Part shown: positions 9,112 through 15,597 of the stretch, one piece after another
Numbering within the stretch: the stretch's first letter is position 1
Layout of the letters: every line of letters begins with the position of its first letter
NCBI GenBank assembly: GCA_030695205.1
Contig: JAUYTN010000021.1
Coordinates: forward strand, 144,159-208,158
DNA from: Burkholderiaceae bacterium
Lineage (GTDB): Bacteria > Pseudomonadota > Gammaproteobacteria > Burkholderiales > Burkholderiaceae_C
DNA: 64,000 nucleotides
Direction of reading: 5' to 3'
Notes under the pieces: generated by a model
Told to the model about the DNA's origin: nothing
The model's input: the letters and a program-made list of their open reading frames with translations, nothing else
Database searches by the model: none
Program-made: the position numbers and the translations under genes

Positions 9112-9648
9112 ATGGCCATCACCACCTACATCTCCACCTTCAAGGGCAACCGCTTCTACCCGGCCGAGCCCCGCATCGACGGCATTGACATCGAAGACAT
9201 TGCCCACGGACTGGCCTACCAGTGCCGCTTCAATGGCCAGACCAGTGCCTTTTATTCGGTGGCGCAGCACAGCCTCATGGTGGCCGACCTGGTGCCCCCG
9301 GCCTTGCGCCGGGCCGCGCTGCTGCACGATGCGGCCGAGGCCTACCTGGGCGACATGGTCAAACCGCTGAAGGCACTGGTGCCCGATTTTGGCCACATAG
9401 AGGCGGGCGTGACCCACCTGATTGCCGAGGCGTTCGGTGTGGACTTTGGCGATTACGGCACCATCAAATACGCAGACCTGGTGGCCCTGGCCACCGAAAA
9501 GCGCGACCTGATGCCCAACTCCACCGAGCCCTGGAGCTATCTGGATGGCATTGCGCCGCTGGGTGCGCTGATTGTCCCCATGGGTCCGCAGCAGGCCAAA
9601 GATGCGTTTTTGGCGGCGTGGCACCGCTGCGGCCCGGTTGCGGTTTAG
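9112..9648 (+). CDS. HD-domain phosphohydrolase, YfbR-like
   Basis: A 178-aa protein of the HD superfamily. The metal-binding pattern is visible as H in VAQHSLMVA, the HD pair in ALLHDAAEAYLGD and a later Asp in IKYADLVAL. This resembles YfbR-type 5'-nucleotidases and related phage-type HD hydrolases. I took the ATG at 9112 (MAITTYISTFKGN); the open frame extends upstream across narX only as a shadow. First gene of a plus-strand operon with the PilZ gene 34 bp downstream. The substrate is likely a nucleotide monophosphate but is not proven by sequence. Confidence 0.85.
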   Translation: MAITTYISTFKGNRFYPAEPRIDGIDIEDIAHGLAYQCRFNGQTSAFYSVAQHSLMVADLVPPALRRAALLHDAAEAYLGDMVKPLKALVPDFGHIEAGVTHLIAEAFGVDFGDYGTIKYADLVALATEKRDLMPNSTEPWSYLDGIAPLGALIVPMGPQQAKDAFLAAWHRCGPVAV

Positions 9649-9682
9649 ACTGCAAGCCGATACCGCACCAGAGAACCCCACC

Positions 9683-10048
9683 ATGATTCCCAGCAAGCGC
9701 CGTTTTTTCTGGCGGGCTGCGTTCCATTCGCCAGCCCGACTCGTCTCGCCCGATGGCGAGTGCCAGGTAGAGGTGTTGGACATCTCCCTGCGCGGCGCGC
9801 TGCTGCAAGCACCCCACGGCTGGACGGGCCAGCGGGGCGCCAAGTGCCAGCTGTTTCTGAGCCTGACCGCCGATACCCAAATCACCATGTGGTGCACCGC
9901 CATGCATGTGGATGCCGACCGCGTGGGGCTGCGCTGCGACAACATCGATCTCGACAGCATCACCCACCTGCGCCGCCTGGTGGAGTTGAACGTGGGTGAC
10001 CACAACATTCTGGAGCGCGACCTCGCCAGCCTCATCCAGGAGGCCTGA
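9683..10048 (+). CDS. PilZ-domain protein, probable c-di-GMP receptor
   Basis: A 121-aa single-domain PilZ protein. Both c-di-GMP-binding motifs can be read: RxxxR as RFFWR near the N-terminus and (D/N)xSxxG as DISLRG about 30 residues later. These are the residues that clamp the dinucleotide in characterised PilZ domains. I chose the ATG at 9683 (MIPSKRRFFW); a longer frame starting at 9572 overlaps the upstream gene and adds no domain. The next gene 29 bp downstream encodes ComFB, another family linked to cyclic dinucleotides, so the pair may form one signalling output. Confidence 0.85.
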   Translation: MIPSKRRFFWRAAFHSPARLVSPDGECQVEVLDISLRGALLQAPHGWTGQRGAKCQLFLSLTADTQITMWCTAMHVDADRVGLRCDNIDLDSITHLRRLVELNVGDHNILERDLASLIQEA

Positions 10049-10077
10049 GCGCACCGCCATCAACCAAGGAGCCCGGC

Positions 10078-10362
10078 ATGAGCAGCATTGACCAGATCCA
10101 CAACTACCACGAGCGCCTGGTGCTTGACGAGGTGCTGCGCCGCGCCCGCGACATGCCCGGCGTGACCGCCGACATGGTGGCCGACATGGCCTGTGTGGCC
10201 TTGAACAAGCTGCCCGCCCGCTATGTGCGCCACGATGTGGACCTGGTGTTCTACCTGACCGAGTCCGAGCGCCTGGAGAGCGACAAAGCCATGCACAAGG
10301 CCATCGACGAAGCGGTGGTGCTGGTGAGCGAGCGCAGCCACCAGGACGTGCCCCAGGCGTGA
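10078..10362 (+). CDS. ComFB-family protein
   Basis: A 94-aa protein matching the ComFB (late competence development) family. It opens with an N-Y-H-E segment, contains ACVALNKLPARYV, and then a hydrophobic strand (VDLVFYL) typical of the family. ComFB proteins from cyanobacteria and other bacteria have been reported to bind cyclic dinucleotides; this particular protein is untested. It is co-directional with the PilZ gene (29 bp gap) and the creatininase gene (16 bp gap), which implies one transcript. Confidence 0.8.
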   Translation: MSSIDQIHNYHERLVLDEVLRRARDMPGVTADMVADMACVALNKLPARYVRHDVDLVFYLTESERLESDKAMHKAIDEAVVLVSERSHQDVPQA

Positions 10363-10378
10363 GCCCGCGCCAGCATCC

Positions 10379-11254
10379 ATGAGCAGCGCGCCCCGCAGCG
10401 GCCCCCACCGGTACTGGGCCAATCTCGTCACCGCCGACTTCGCCGCGCTCGATCTGGCCCGCACCATCGCCATCCTGCCGCTGGGTGCCACCGAGCAGCA
10501 CGGCCCGCACCTGCCGCTGAGCGTGGACACCGTGTTGGCCGATGGCATCGTGGCCGCCTGCCTGCCCCACCTGCCTCCCGAGGTGCCCGCGCTGTTTCTG
10601 CCCACCCAGCGCGTGGGCTACAGCCCCGAGCATGCGGCGTTTGCAGGCACGCTCACCCTCAAGGCCGACACCGCCATCCGCCTGTGGACCGACATGGCCG
10701 AAAGCGTGCGGGCCAGCGGCGTGAACAAGCTGGTGCTGTTCAACACCCACGGCGGCCACGTGGGCCTGATGGACGTGGTGGCCCGCGACCTGCGCGCCCG
10801 CCTGGGGCTGCTGGTCTACAGCGTCAGCTGGTTCAACCTGCCGCTGAGCGACGAGGCCGGGCACGACGTGAACGCCCTGTTTGCGCCCGAGGAGCACCGC
10901 TTCGGCATCCACGCGGGCGACATCGAAACCAGCATGATGCTGGCGCTGACCCCCGAGCATGTCCGCATGACAGCCGCGCAGCACTTTGCCTCCACCTCGC
11001 AGGCGCGGGCGCGGCAGTTCGACGTGCTGGGCAATGGCCGCAGCGCCAAGCTGGCCTGGCAGACGCAGGACTACAACCCCTGGGGCGCGGTGGGCAACGC
11101 CGCCGCCGCCACCCCCGCCAAAGGCCATGCCCTGGTGCAAGCCGCCGGACGCGCCCTGGCCCGCCTGCTGACCCAGGTGAACCAGTTGCCGCCCGACACG
11201 CTGACGCAGCGCACCGCCTACTCGGGCGCGGAGCCTGGGCCGTCGGGGTTGTGA
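10379..11254 (+). CDS. Creatininase-family amidohydrolase
   Basis: A 291-aa metal-dependent amidohydrolase fold. The family metal ligands are visible: E and H in GATEQHGPHLPL, D in SVDTVLADG, H in FNTHGGHVG and E in HAGDIETSM. Related enzymes include creatinine amidohydrolase and MftE-like peptidases, so the substrate is open. It is the last gene of the plus-strand operon. Its 3' end overlaps the convergent marR gene by 37 bp, so the two transcripts would be antisense to each other there. Confidence 0.85.
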   Translation: MSSAPRSGPHRYWANLVTADFAALDLARTIAILPLGATEQHGPHLPLSVDTVLADGIVAACLPHLPPEVPALFLPTQRVGYSPEHAAFAGTLTLKADTAIRLWTDMAESVRASGVNKLVLFNTHGGHVGLMDVVARDLRARLGLLVYSVSWFNLPLSDEAGHDVNALFAPEEHRFGIHAGDIETSMMLALTPEHVRMTAAQHFASTSQARARQFDVLGNGRSAKLAWQTQDYNPWGAVGNAAAATPAKGHALVQAAGRALARLLTQVNQLPPDTLTQRTAYSGAEPGPSGL

Positions 11255-11769
11255 AACGCGGTCAGCCCCAAGTCCAGCAGCGCGTGCAGCGCGGCCACAT
11301 TGGCGTTGCCCAGCCTGTCGTTCAGCGCCAGCTGGGCGGCCTTCCACTGCTGTTTGGCCTGGGTGCGCAGGGCACGCCCCTCGGGCGTGATGTGAACCAG
11401 GCGGCTGCGGGCATCGGGGCCTGAACCCAGCGCCAGCCAGCCCGCCGCTACCAGCGGTTGCAGGTTGCGCGTGAGCGTGGAAGCCCCCATGTCCATGCGC
11501 CGCGCCAGCTCGCCGGGCGCAATCGGCCCCAGCCTGTCCACATGCGCCAGCAGCGAGTACTGCGTGATCTTCAGCCCCGCCGCGCCCAGGTGCTGGTCGT
11601 AATGCTGCGTCACCAGCCGCGTCAGTTGGCGCAGCTTGAAATTGGTGCAGCCCACCGGCTGCGGTTCCCCGTTCGGGGCGGCGGGTACAAGCGCATCTGC
11701 GGGCACGGGTGCTGATGCAGATGCAGATGGCGGGAGGGTCACAAACGTGTCAGTGGCGGCGGTGGGCAT
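11218..11769 (-). CDS. MarR-family transcriptional regulator
   Basis: A 183-aa winged-helix regulator with a 35-residue low-complexity N-terminus (Ala/Pro/Ser-rich). The DNA-binding core runs from about residue 43: ITQYSLLAHVDRLGPIAPGELARRMDMGASTLTRNLQPL is helix-turn-helix, followed by a wing with DARSRLVHITPEG. A cysteine in QPVGCTNFKLRQL just ahead of the dimer helix is found in several redox- or ligand-responsive MarR proteins. It is divergent from the thioesterase gene; a palindrome just upstream of its start is the likely operator. Confidence 0.9.
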   Translation of the reverse strand: MPTAATDTFVTLPPSASASAPVPADALVPAAPNGEPQPVGCTNFKLRQLTRLVTQHYDQHLGAAGLKITQYSLLAHVDRLGPIAPGELARRMDMGASTLTRNLQPLVAAGWLALGSGPDARSRLVHITPEGRALRTQAKQQWKAAQLALNDRLGNANVAALHALLDLGLTAFHNPDGPGSAPE

Positions 11770-11775
11770 GGCCGG

Positions 11776-11800
11776 ATTGTAGTCTGTTTGTATCTACAAT
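11776..11800. promoter_or_regulatory. Probable MarR operator: ATTGTAG-N11-CTACAAT
   Basis: A perfect 7-bp inverted repeat begins 7 bp upstream of the marR start, in the 91-bp gap between the divergent marR and thioesterase genes. MarR proteins usually bind palindromes of about this length and repress themselves and the divergent gene. Confidence 0.6.
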
Positions 11801-11802
11801 GA

Positions 11803-11814
11803 TTGCATATGCAA
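11803..11814. promoter_or_regulatory. Second palindrome TTGCATATGCAA in the marR-thioesterase gap
   Basis: A perfect 12-bp palindrome lying 2 bp from the first one, on the thioesterase side. It may be a second operator or part of the thioesterase promoter. Confidence 0.45.
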
Positions 11815-11860
11815 CTGTTGTTTGCTTGTTTCGCTATCCACTGTCTGAACGGAGCCCGCC

Positions 11861-12436
11861 ATGAAATCCCACCACCATCCCCATCCGCAATCCCAGCTCG
11901 AAGTCTGGCTGGCCGAGGAAGCCAGGCTCTTGCACACGCTGAACAGCGGTGCCGGCCCCGGCGTGGCCAGGCCGGAGCAGGTGGCGGGCAAATCCGGGCT
12001 GGAGGTGATGCAGGCCATGCTGCAAGGCGAGCTGCCTTACCCGCCCATTGCCAAAACGCTGGACTTCATGCTGATCTCGGTGGGCGAAGGCTCCGCCACC
12101 TTCCAGGGCACACCCGGCGTGCCGCACTTCAACCCCATGGGCACGGTGCATGGCGGCTGGTTTGCCACGCTGCTCGACTCGGCGCTGGGCTGCGCCGTCC
12201 ACACCTGCATGCCACCGGGCCGCGCCTACACCACGGCAGAACTCAGCGTGAACATCGTGCGCGCCCTCACGCCCAAGGTGCAGCGCGTGCGTGCCATCGG
12301 TCGCGTCATCCACTGTGGCCGCCAGCTGGCCACCGCCGATGCCCAGCTCATCGGCCCCGACGGCACCCTCTACGCCCACGCCACCACCACCTGCCTGGTG
12401 TTTGAAGTCAAGCAGCCGCCTGCTGCGCAGGGGTGA
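11861..12436 (+). CDS. PaaI-type hotdog thioesterase
   Basis: A 191-aa acyl-CoA thioesterase-like protein. The hotdog-fold signature of the PaaI/HGG group is FNPMGTVHGGWFATLLDSALG (shown in part: GTVHGGWFATLLD), followed by TAELSVNIVRALTP. The N-terminal 60 residues begin with a His-rich MKSHHHPHPQ. Start ATG at 11861 follows GGAG at close range. Divergent from the MarR gene and probably controlled by it; this suggests a role in hydrolysing aromatic or other acyl-CoAs when an inducer is present, but the substrate is unknown. Confidence 0.85.
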   Translation: MKSHHHPHPQSQLEVWLAEEARLLHTLNSGAGPGVARPEQVAGKSGLEVMQAMLQGELPYPPIAKTLDFMLISVGEGSATFQGTPGVPHFNPMGTVHGGWFATLLDSALGCAVHTCMPPGRAYTTAELSVNIVRALTPKVQRVRAIGRVIHCGRQLATADAQLIGPDGTLYAHATTTCLVFEVKQPPAAQG

Positions 12437-12452
12437 GGGGGCCAGGCTGGTT

Positions 12453-12965
12453 TCAGCCTACCCAGCGACGGGCATCCTTCAAGAGCAGCAGCAATTGCTG
12501 CTCGCGCAGCGGCGACGCGATGAACCCGAACCGGGTGTAGAACTGCGCGGCTTCTTCATCAATGGGATGGGTCAGCATGGCCCGGATACCGGCCTGCTCG
12601 GCAATCAGCACCGTGCGGCGAATCGCATCCTGCAACAGGCCAAAGCCTATGCCGCGCCCTTGATCTGCCAGGGAGACCGCGAGCCTCGCCAGAATGACCA
12701 CGGGCAAAGGGTACTGGCCCATCCCCTTGCGGATGCGCTCCGGTGCTTCCAGCGTATCGACCTGCCCCACAGTCAGGCTGAAGTAACCCGCCACGCGGCC
12801 ATCATCCTCGGCCACAACGAAGGTCTTGGCCGAGCCACTCCCCTGCGCCTGGCGGGCATGGCGCAACAGCCAGTCGTTCAGTGCGGGCTTGCCGCAATCA
12901 AAACCCTCCAGCCGATGCTGCACGGCCAGAGGCTGCGGTGCGCACAACGTCACTTCGCTTCCCAA
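12453..12965 (-). CDS. GNAT acetyltransferase toxin, TacT-like
   Basis: A 170-aa GNAT fold protein. Acetyl-CoA loop QGRGIGFGLL follows VILARLAVS, and a C-terminal FYTRFGF carries the usual Tyr/Phe. The N-terminal LEGFDCGKPALNDWL is typical of the TacT/AtaT group, which acetylate charged tRNAs and stop translation. It overlaps the upstream DUF1778 antitoxin gene by 16 nt, the standard arrangement. Toxin function is inferred from family and pairing. Confidence 0.88.
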   Translation of the reverse strand: MGSEVTLCAPQPLAVQHRLEGFDCGKPALNDWLLRHARQAQGSGSAKTFVVAEDDGRVAGYFSLTVGQVDTLEAPERIRKGMGQYPLPVVILARLAVSLADQGRGIGFGLLQDAIRRTVLIAEQAGIRAMLTHPIDEEAAQFYTRFGFIASPLREQQLLLLLKDARRWVG

Positions 12966-13243
12966 GGTGCCTTGCGGGCAAACAGGTCGCGCAAACCCTC
13001 GTTGGCCTGTTCGGGGCGATCCAGCAGATCCATCAGAGCCTGGTATTGGCTGCCTGAGACCATGAACAACCGTTGATCGAGCAGGGTCTGCTCGGCGGCC
13101 AGGCAGGCACTGTCAAGAATGAAGTCGGTCAGCGACTTGTGGGCCACCTCAGCGGCACGGCGCAGCACCACCTCCTGCGCGGGGGTGGCGCGCAGCCCAA
13201 GACGAGCGGAGCGGGCGGAAGGCGACGATGCAACGGCGGTCAT
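12950..13243 (-). CDS. DUF1778 antitoxin, TacA-like
   Basis: A 97-aa ribbon-helix-helix antitoxin. The N-terminal SARLGLRATPAQEVVLRRAAE is the DNA-binding RHH part and the C-terminal half (from about residue 50) would wrap the toxin. It precedes and overlaps the GNAT toxin gene. A near-perfect inverted repeat 33-57 bp upstream is a good candidate for its autoregulatory operator. Confidence 0.88.
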   Translation of the reverse strand: MTAVASSPSARSARLGLRATPAQEVVLRRAAEVAHKSLTDFILDSACLAAEQTLLDQRLFMVSGSQYQALMDLLDRPEQANEGLRDLFARKAPWEAK

Positions 13244-13275
13244 GACAGCACCTCTTGGGTTGGATTAACTGCTGC

Positions 13276-13300
13276 AATGTTAGTACAAACGACAAACATT
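13276..13300. promoter_or_regulatory. Inverted repeat upstream of the TacA-like antitoxin
   Basis: Arms AATGTTAGT and ACAAACATT (8 of 9 positions paired) with a 7-bp centre, 33 bp before the antitoxin start. Ribbon-helix-helix antitoxins bind such sites to repress their own operon. Confidence 0.5.
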
Positions 13301-13331
13301 TTCCGGGTGTATTGCTCCCCGTTGCTGGCGG

Positions 13332-13652
13332 TCAGGCTGCGGAGTGCGTGCGCAGCCACTCCTTCAGCGCCGCATTGATGCGGGTTTGCCACCCAGGCCC
13401 GGTGGCTTTGAAGGCTGCCAGCACATCTGCATCCACGCGCATGTTCAGTGTGGGCCGCTTGACGGCGGCGGCGGGGCGGCCACGGCCTCGCCGGATGGTG
13501 GCGGCATTCCAGAAGGCCGCCACGGCTTGGGCATCGTTCGGGTCGTAAGGCTCGGCCTGGGCATCGAAGGCGATGGGTGCATCCTGCGCGGCTTCGCGTT
13601 GAACGCGCTTCCAGTCGGTGCCAAGTTCAGCGGGGGTCTTGCCAGTGGGCAT
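13332..13652 (-). CDS. brnA: BrnA-family antitoxin
   Basis: A 106-aa antitoxin. The region VKRPTLNMRVDADVLAAFKATG is the RHH DNA-binding part at the C-terminal end, as in BrnA proteins, and GWQTRINAALKEWL follows. I chose the ATG at 13652 (MPTGKTPAELGTDW), which overlaps the brnT stop by 26 nt; the longer frame upstream reads through brnT as a shadow. BrnA neutralises BrnT and represses the operon. Confidence 0.88.
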   Translation of the reverse strand: MPTGKTPAELGTDWKRVQREAAQDAPIAFDAQAEPYDPNDAQAVAAFWNAATIRRGRGRPAAAVKRPTLNMRVDADVLAAFKATGPGWQTRINAALKEWLRTHSAA

Positions 13653-13914
13653 ACAGCTTCCTTTCCTGTTTCGAGGCGCGGCGCAGTGAAATGGCCCGCA
13701 CTTCGTCGGGCTCGCGCAGCACATACACCAGCACCAGAACCACGCCAGCCAGTTCGACCAGCGCCACATCCATTTTTCGGTCTTCACCGCCCTGGGGAGA
13801 TTCCAGCGTCAGTTTGTTGCGCGCGTTGAATACCAGCGGAGCATCCGACAGGGACAAACCATGTTTGGCCAGGTTGGCGGCATCCTTGTTGGGATCGAAG
13901 GTAAAGCGCGGCAT
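13627..13914 (-). CDS. brnT: BrnT-family ribonuclease toxin
   Basis: A 95-aa RelE-fold toxin. It opens with FTFDPNKDAANLAKHGLSL, contains residues of the R-G-E-R-like end as ISLRRASKQERKLYA, and is followed by brnA as in the type II BrnTA modules first studied in Brucella. Its cellular target would be mRNA. A direct repeat (AATAATTG twice, 16 bp apart) lies just upstream. Confidence 0.88.
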   Translation of the reverse strand: MPRFTFDPNKDAANLAKHGLSLSDAPLVFNARNKLTLESPQGGEDRKMDVALVELAGVVLVLVYVLREPDEVRAISLRRASKQERKLYAHWQDPR

Positions 13915-13916
13915 TG

Positions 13917-13940
13917 AATAATTGTATGGGCAAATAATTG
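13917..13940 (-). promoter_or_regulatory. Direct repeat AATAATTG x2 at the brnTA promoter
   Basis: Two identical 8-bp units with a 16-bp period directly before the brnT start (13914). They probably form part of the promoter or the BrnA binding site. Confidence 0.4.
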
Positions 13941-13953
13941 AGGGTGGCCGCCG

Positions 13954-15012
13954 TCAAAGCGCATGAGGCGCGGCGGTTTCAGGTTGCCAACCACGCAAAT
14001 CAAGCGCCTGCCAGGCCGCCAAGACATCCACCTGCTTTGCCAGCCATTCAGCGGGCATCGCGCTGGTGCCCCAGTGGTGCAAACGCCCGACACCCTCGCC
14101 CATGTTCCACAGGTGCCGCAGCTGAAGAAACAAGGGCAAGGCGGCCATGTCAGCGTCGCTGACCTGCCCGCCGCCCAAGCGGTAGCCACGCAGGTAGTGT
14201 GTCCAGCGTTCTTTCAGCACCGCATCAGGCTCTTTGAGGGCCTTGCGAGTCAGGTACGACCACGGCATCACCGCCAGGTCATAGGCCAGGAAGCCTGGCC
14301 CGGCATCGTCAAAGTCAAAAAAGCAGGCTGTTTTCACACCGGCTGCGTCGGTGCTGATGTAGTTGTTGAACCCGTGTGTATCGCCGTGGCACACCACGCG
14401 CGTCAACCCGCTCTCGGCCTGGCTGAGTTCAGCCAGCAACCGTGCCGCCAGCTGGTGGTAGGTGTCCAGCAACCCGGTGTCCAGGTCGGGGTAAGCACGC
14501 AGGTAGTCCAGGGTGCGGCTGGCCAGGTGGTGACCGTTCAGCGTGTAGCGGCTGGGCGGGCCAGCGTAGCCGTGCGCCGCGCTGTGGATCTGGGCCAACC
14601 CGTGGCCGGTGAGTTCAAAGTCTTCCAGCGCATCGGGCACCGCGCCATCGGCATGCACAAACAGCGCCAGGGCACGCGGCCCCTCAGGGAACTGCAAGGG
14701 CACATGCATACCGCCTGCCGCCGTCAGCACCGGCGCGGCCACGCCTACGCCATTCGCGTGGAGGTGCGCCAACAGCGACACCTCGAACAGCACATTGAAT
14801 TCACCACGGGGCCGGATGGTGTACAGCCGCGCCACATACCGTTGGCCGTCGGCGGCACGCAAGGCGTAGTTGTCATTCAAGCCCCGGCGAATCAGGTGGC
14901 ACTGCTGCACCGCAATGCCGTGGTGCTGCGCCACCCAACGGGCAACGGATGCGGTGGCGGCGGTGGTGTGGGTGGCAACGAGATGGGGATCGGGTGTCAA
15001 ACTGGCGGTCAT
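13954..15012 (-). CDS. Phosphotransferase of the APH / homoserine-kinase-like family
   Basis: A 352-aa kinase-fold protein. The catalytic loop is VCHGDTHGFNN (HGDxHxxN) and the metal-binding site is FDFDDAG, both intact. An N-terminal lobe with NDNYALRA carries the nucleotide-binding part. Family members phosphorylate small molecules (aminoglycosides, homoserine, choline) or protein Ser/Thr as in SrkA; nothing here fixes the substrate. The gene stands alone, downstream of brnTA only in position and transcribed in the same direction. Confidence 0.82.
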   Translation of the reverse strand: MTASLTPDPHLVATHTTAATASVARWVAQHHGIAVQQCHLIRRGLNDNYALRAADGQRYVARLYTIRPRGEFNVLFEVSLLAHLHANGVGVAAPVLTAAGGMHVPLQFPEGPRALALFVHADGAVPDALEDFELTGHGLAQIHSAAHGYAGPPSRYTLNGHHLASRTLDYLRAYPDLDTGLLDTYHQLAARLLAELSQAESGLTRVVCHGDTHGFNNYISTDAAGVKTACFFDFDDAGPGFLAYDLAVMPWSYLTRKALKEPDAVLKERWTHYLRGYRLGGGQVSDADMAALPLFLQLRHLWNMGEGVGRLHHWGTSAMPAEWLAKQVDVLAAWQALDLRGWQPETAAPHAL

Positions 15013-15597
15013 GGCGCATTGTCCATGCGTACCTTGGCTGAGGTGTGCCCGGCCTGGCGGTCATCAACCCGGAACCCGGCACCGGCCAACCGCGACACAT
15101 GACCGAAACCTGCTGACAGGTACTGATGCCCGGAGTGGGGCTGACGTTGACCACCGACCACGCGCTGACCGTGGTGGCCCCGCATGGCCTGCGAGTGCGG
15201 CACAACCCCGCACGCGCCACCGTGGAACAGTTCATGGCGCGGCATACCTGCAAGCACTTGTTGGAACAGTGGCCGAGACTGTGTGTGGTGGGGCTGGGAG
15301 GGTGGCGTGGTTCGGTTGGCTTAGCGGTGCATCCAATGTGGTTGGAATGGGCTGCACACGACCCGTTGGAGCCATTCGTCATCAGGAAGGTAATGACCGC
15401 ACTACAGCGAATGCGGTTAGTCGCCGTGCTAGCCCTCAACGACATGTTTTGGCCAGTGACCGGACGCTCTTCAGCGCTGGCTCCTATGCCCCCTGCCTTG
15501 CTACTAATGCATCATGCTAAGGTAGCGAATTACGCGGGCCAGGTAGAAGCGGACAGCCGTTTCTCAAGTAGAACACGTCAAATGGAGGAAATGTCTT
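15013..15597. other. Intergenic region before the helicase-nuclease gene
   Basis: About 585 bp. Frames open here (for example 15126-15605 plus and 14873-15445 minus) give low-complexity products that I do not recognise, so I do not call a gene. The GC content falls from left to right toward the helicase gene. Only the helicase ribosome binding site (15584-15589) is clear. It may be an island boundary. Confidence 0.5.
15584..15589 (+). promoter_or_regulatory. Ribosome binding site of the helicase-nuclease gene
   Basis: GGAGGA lies 8 nt before the ATG at 15598 and settles the start of the long reading frame. Confidence 0.75.
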
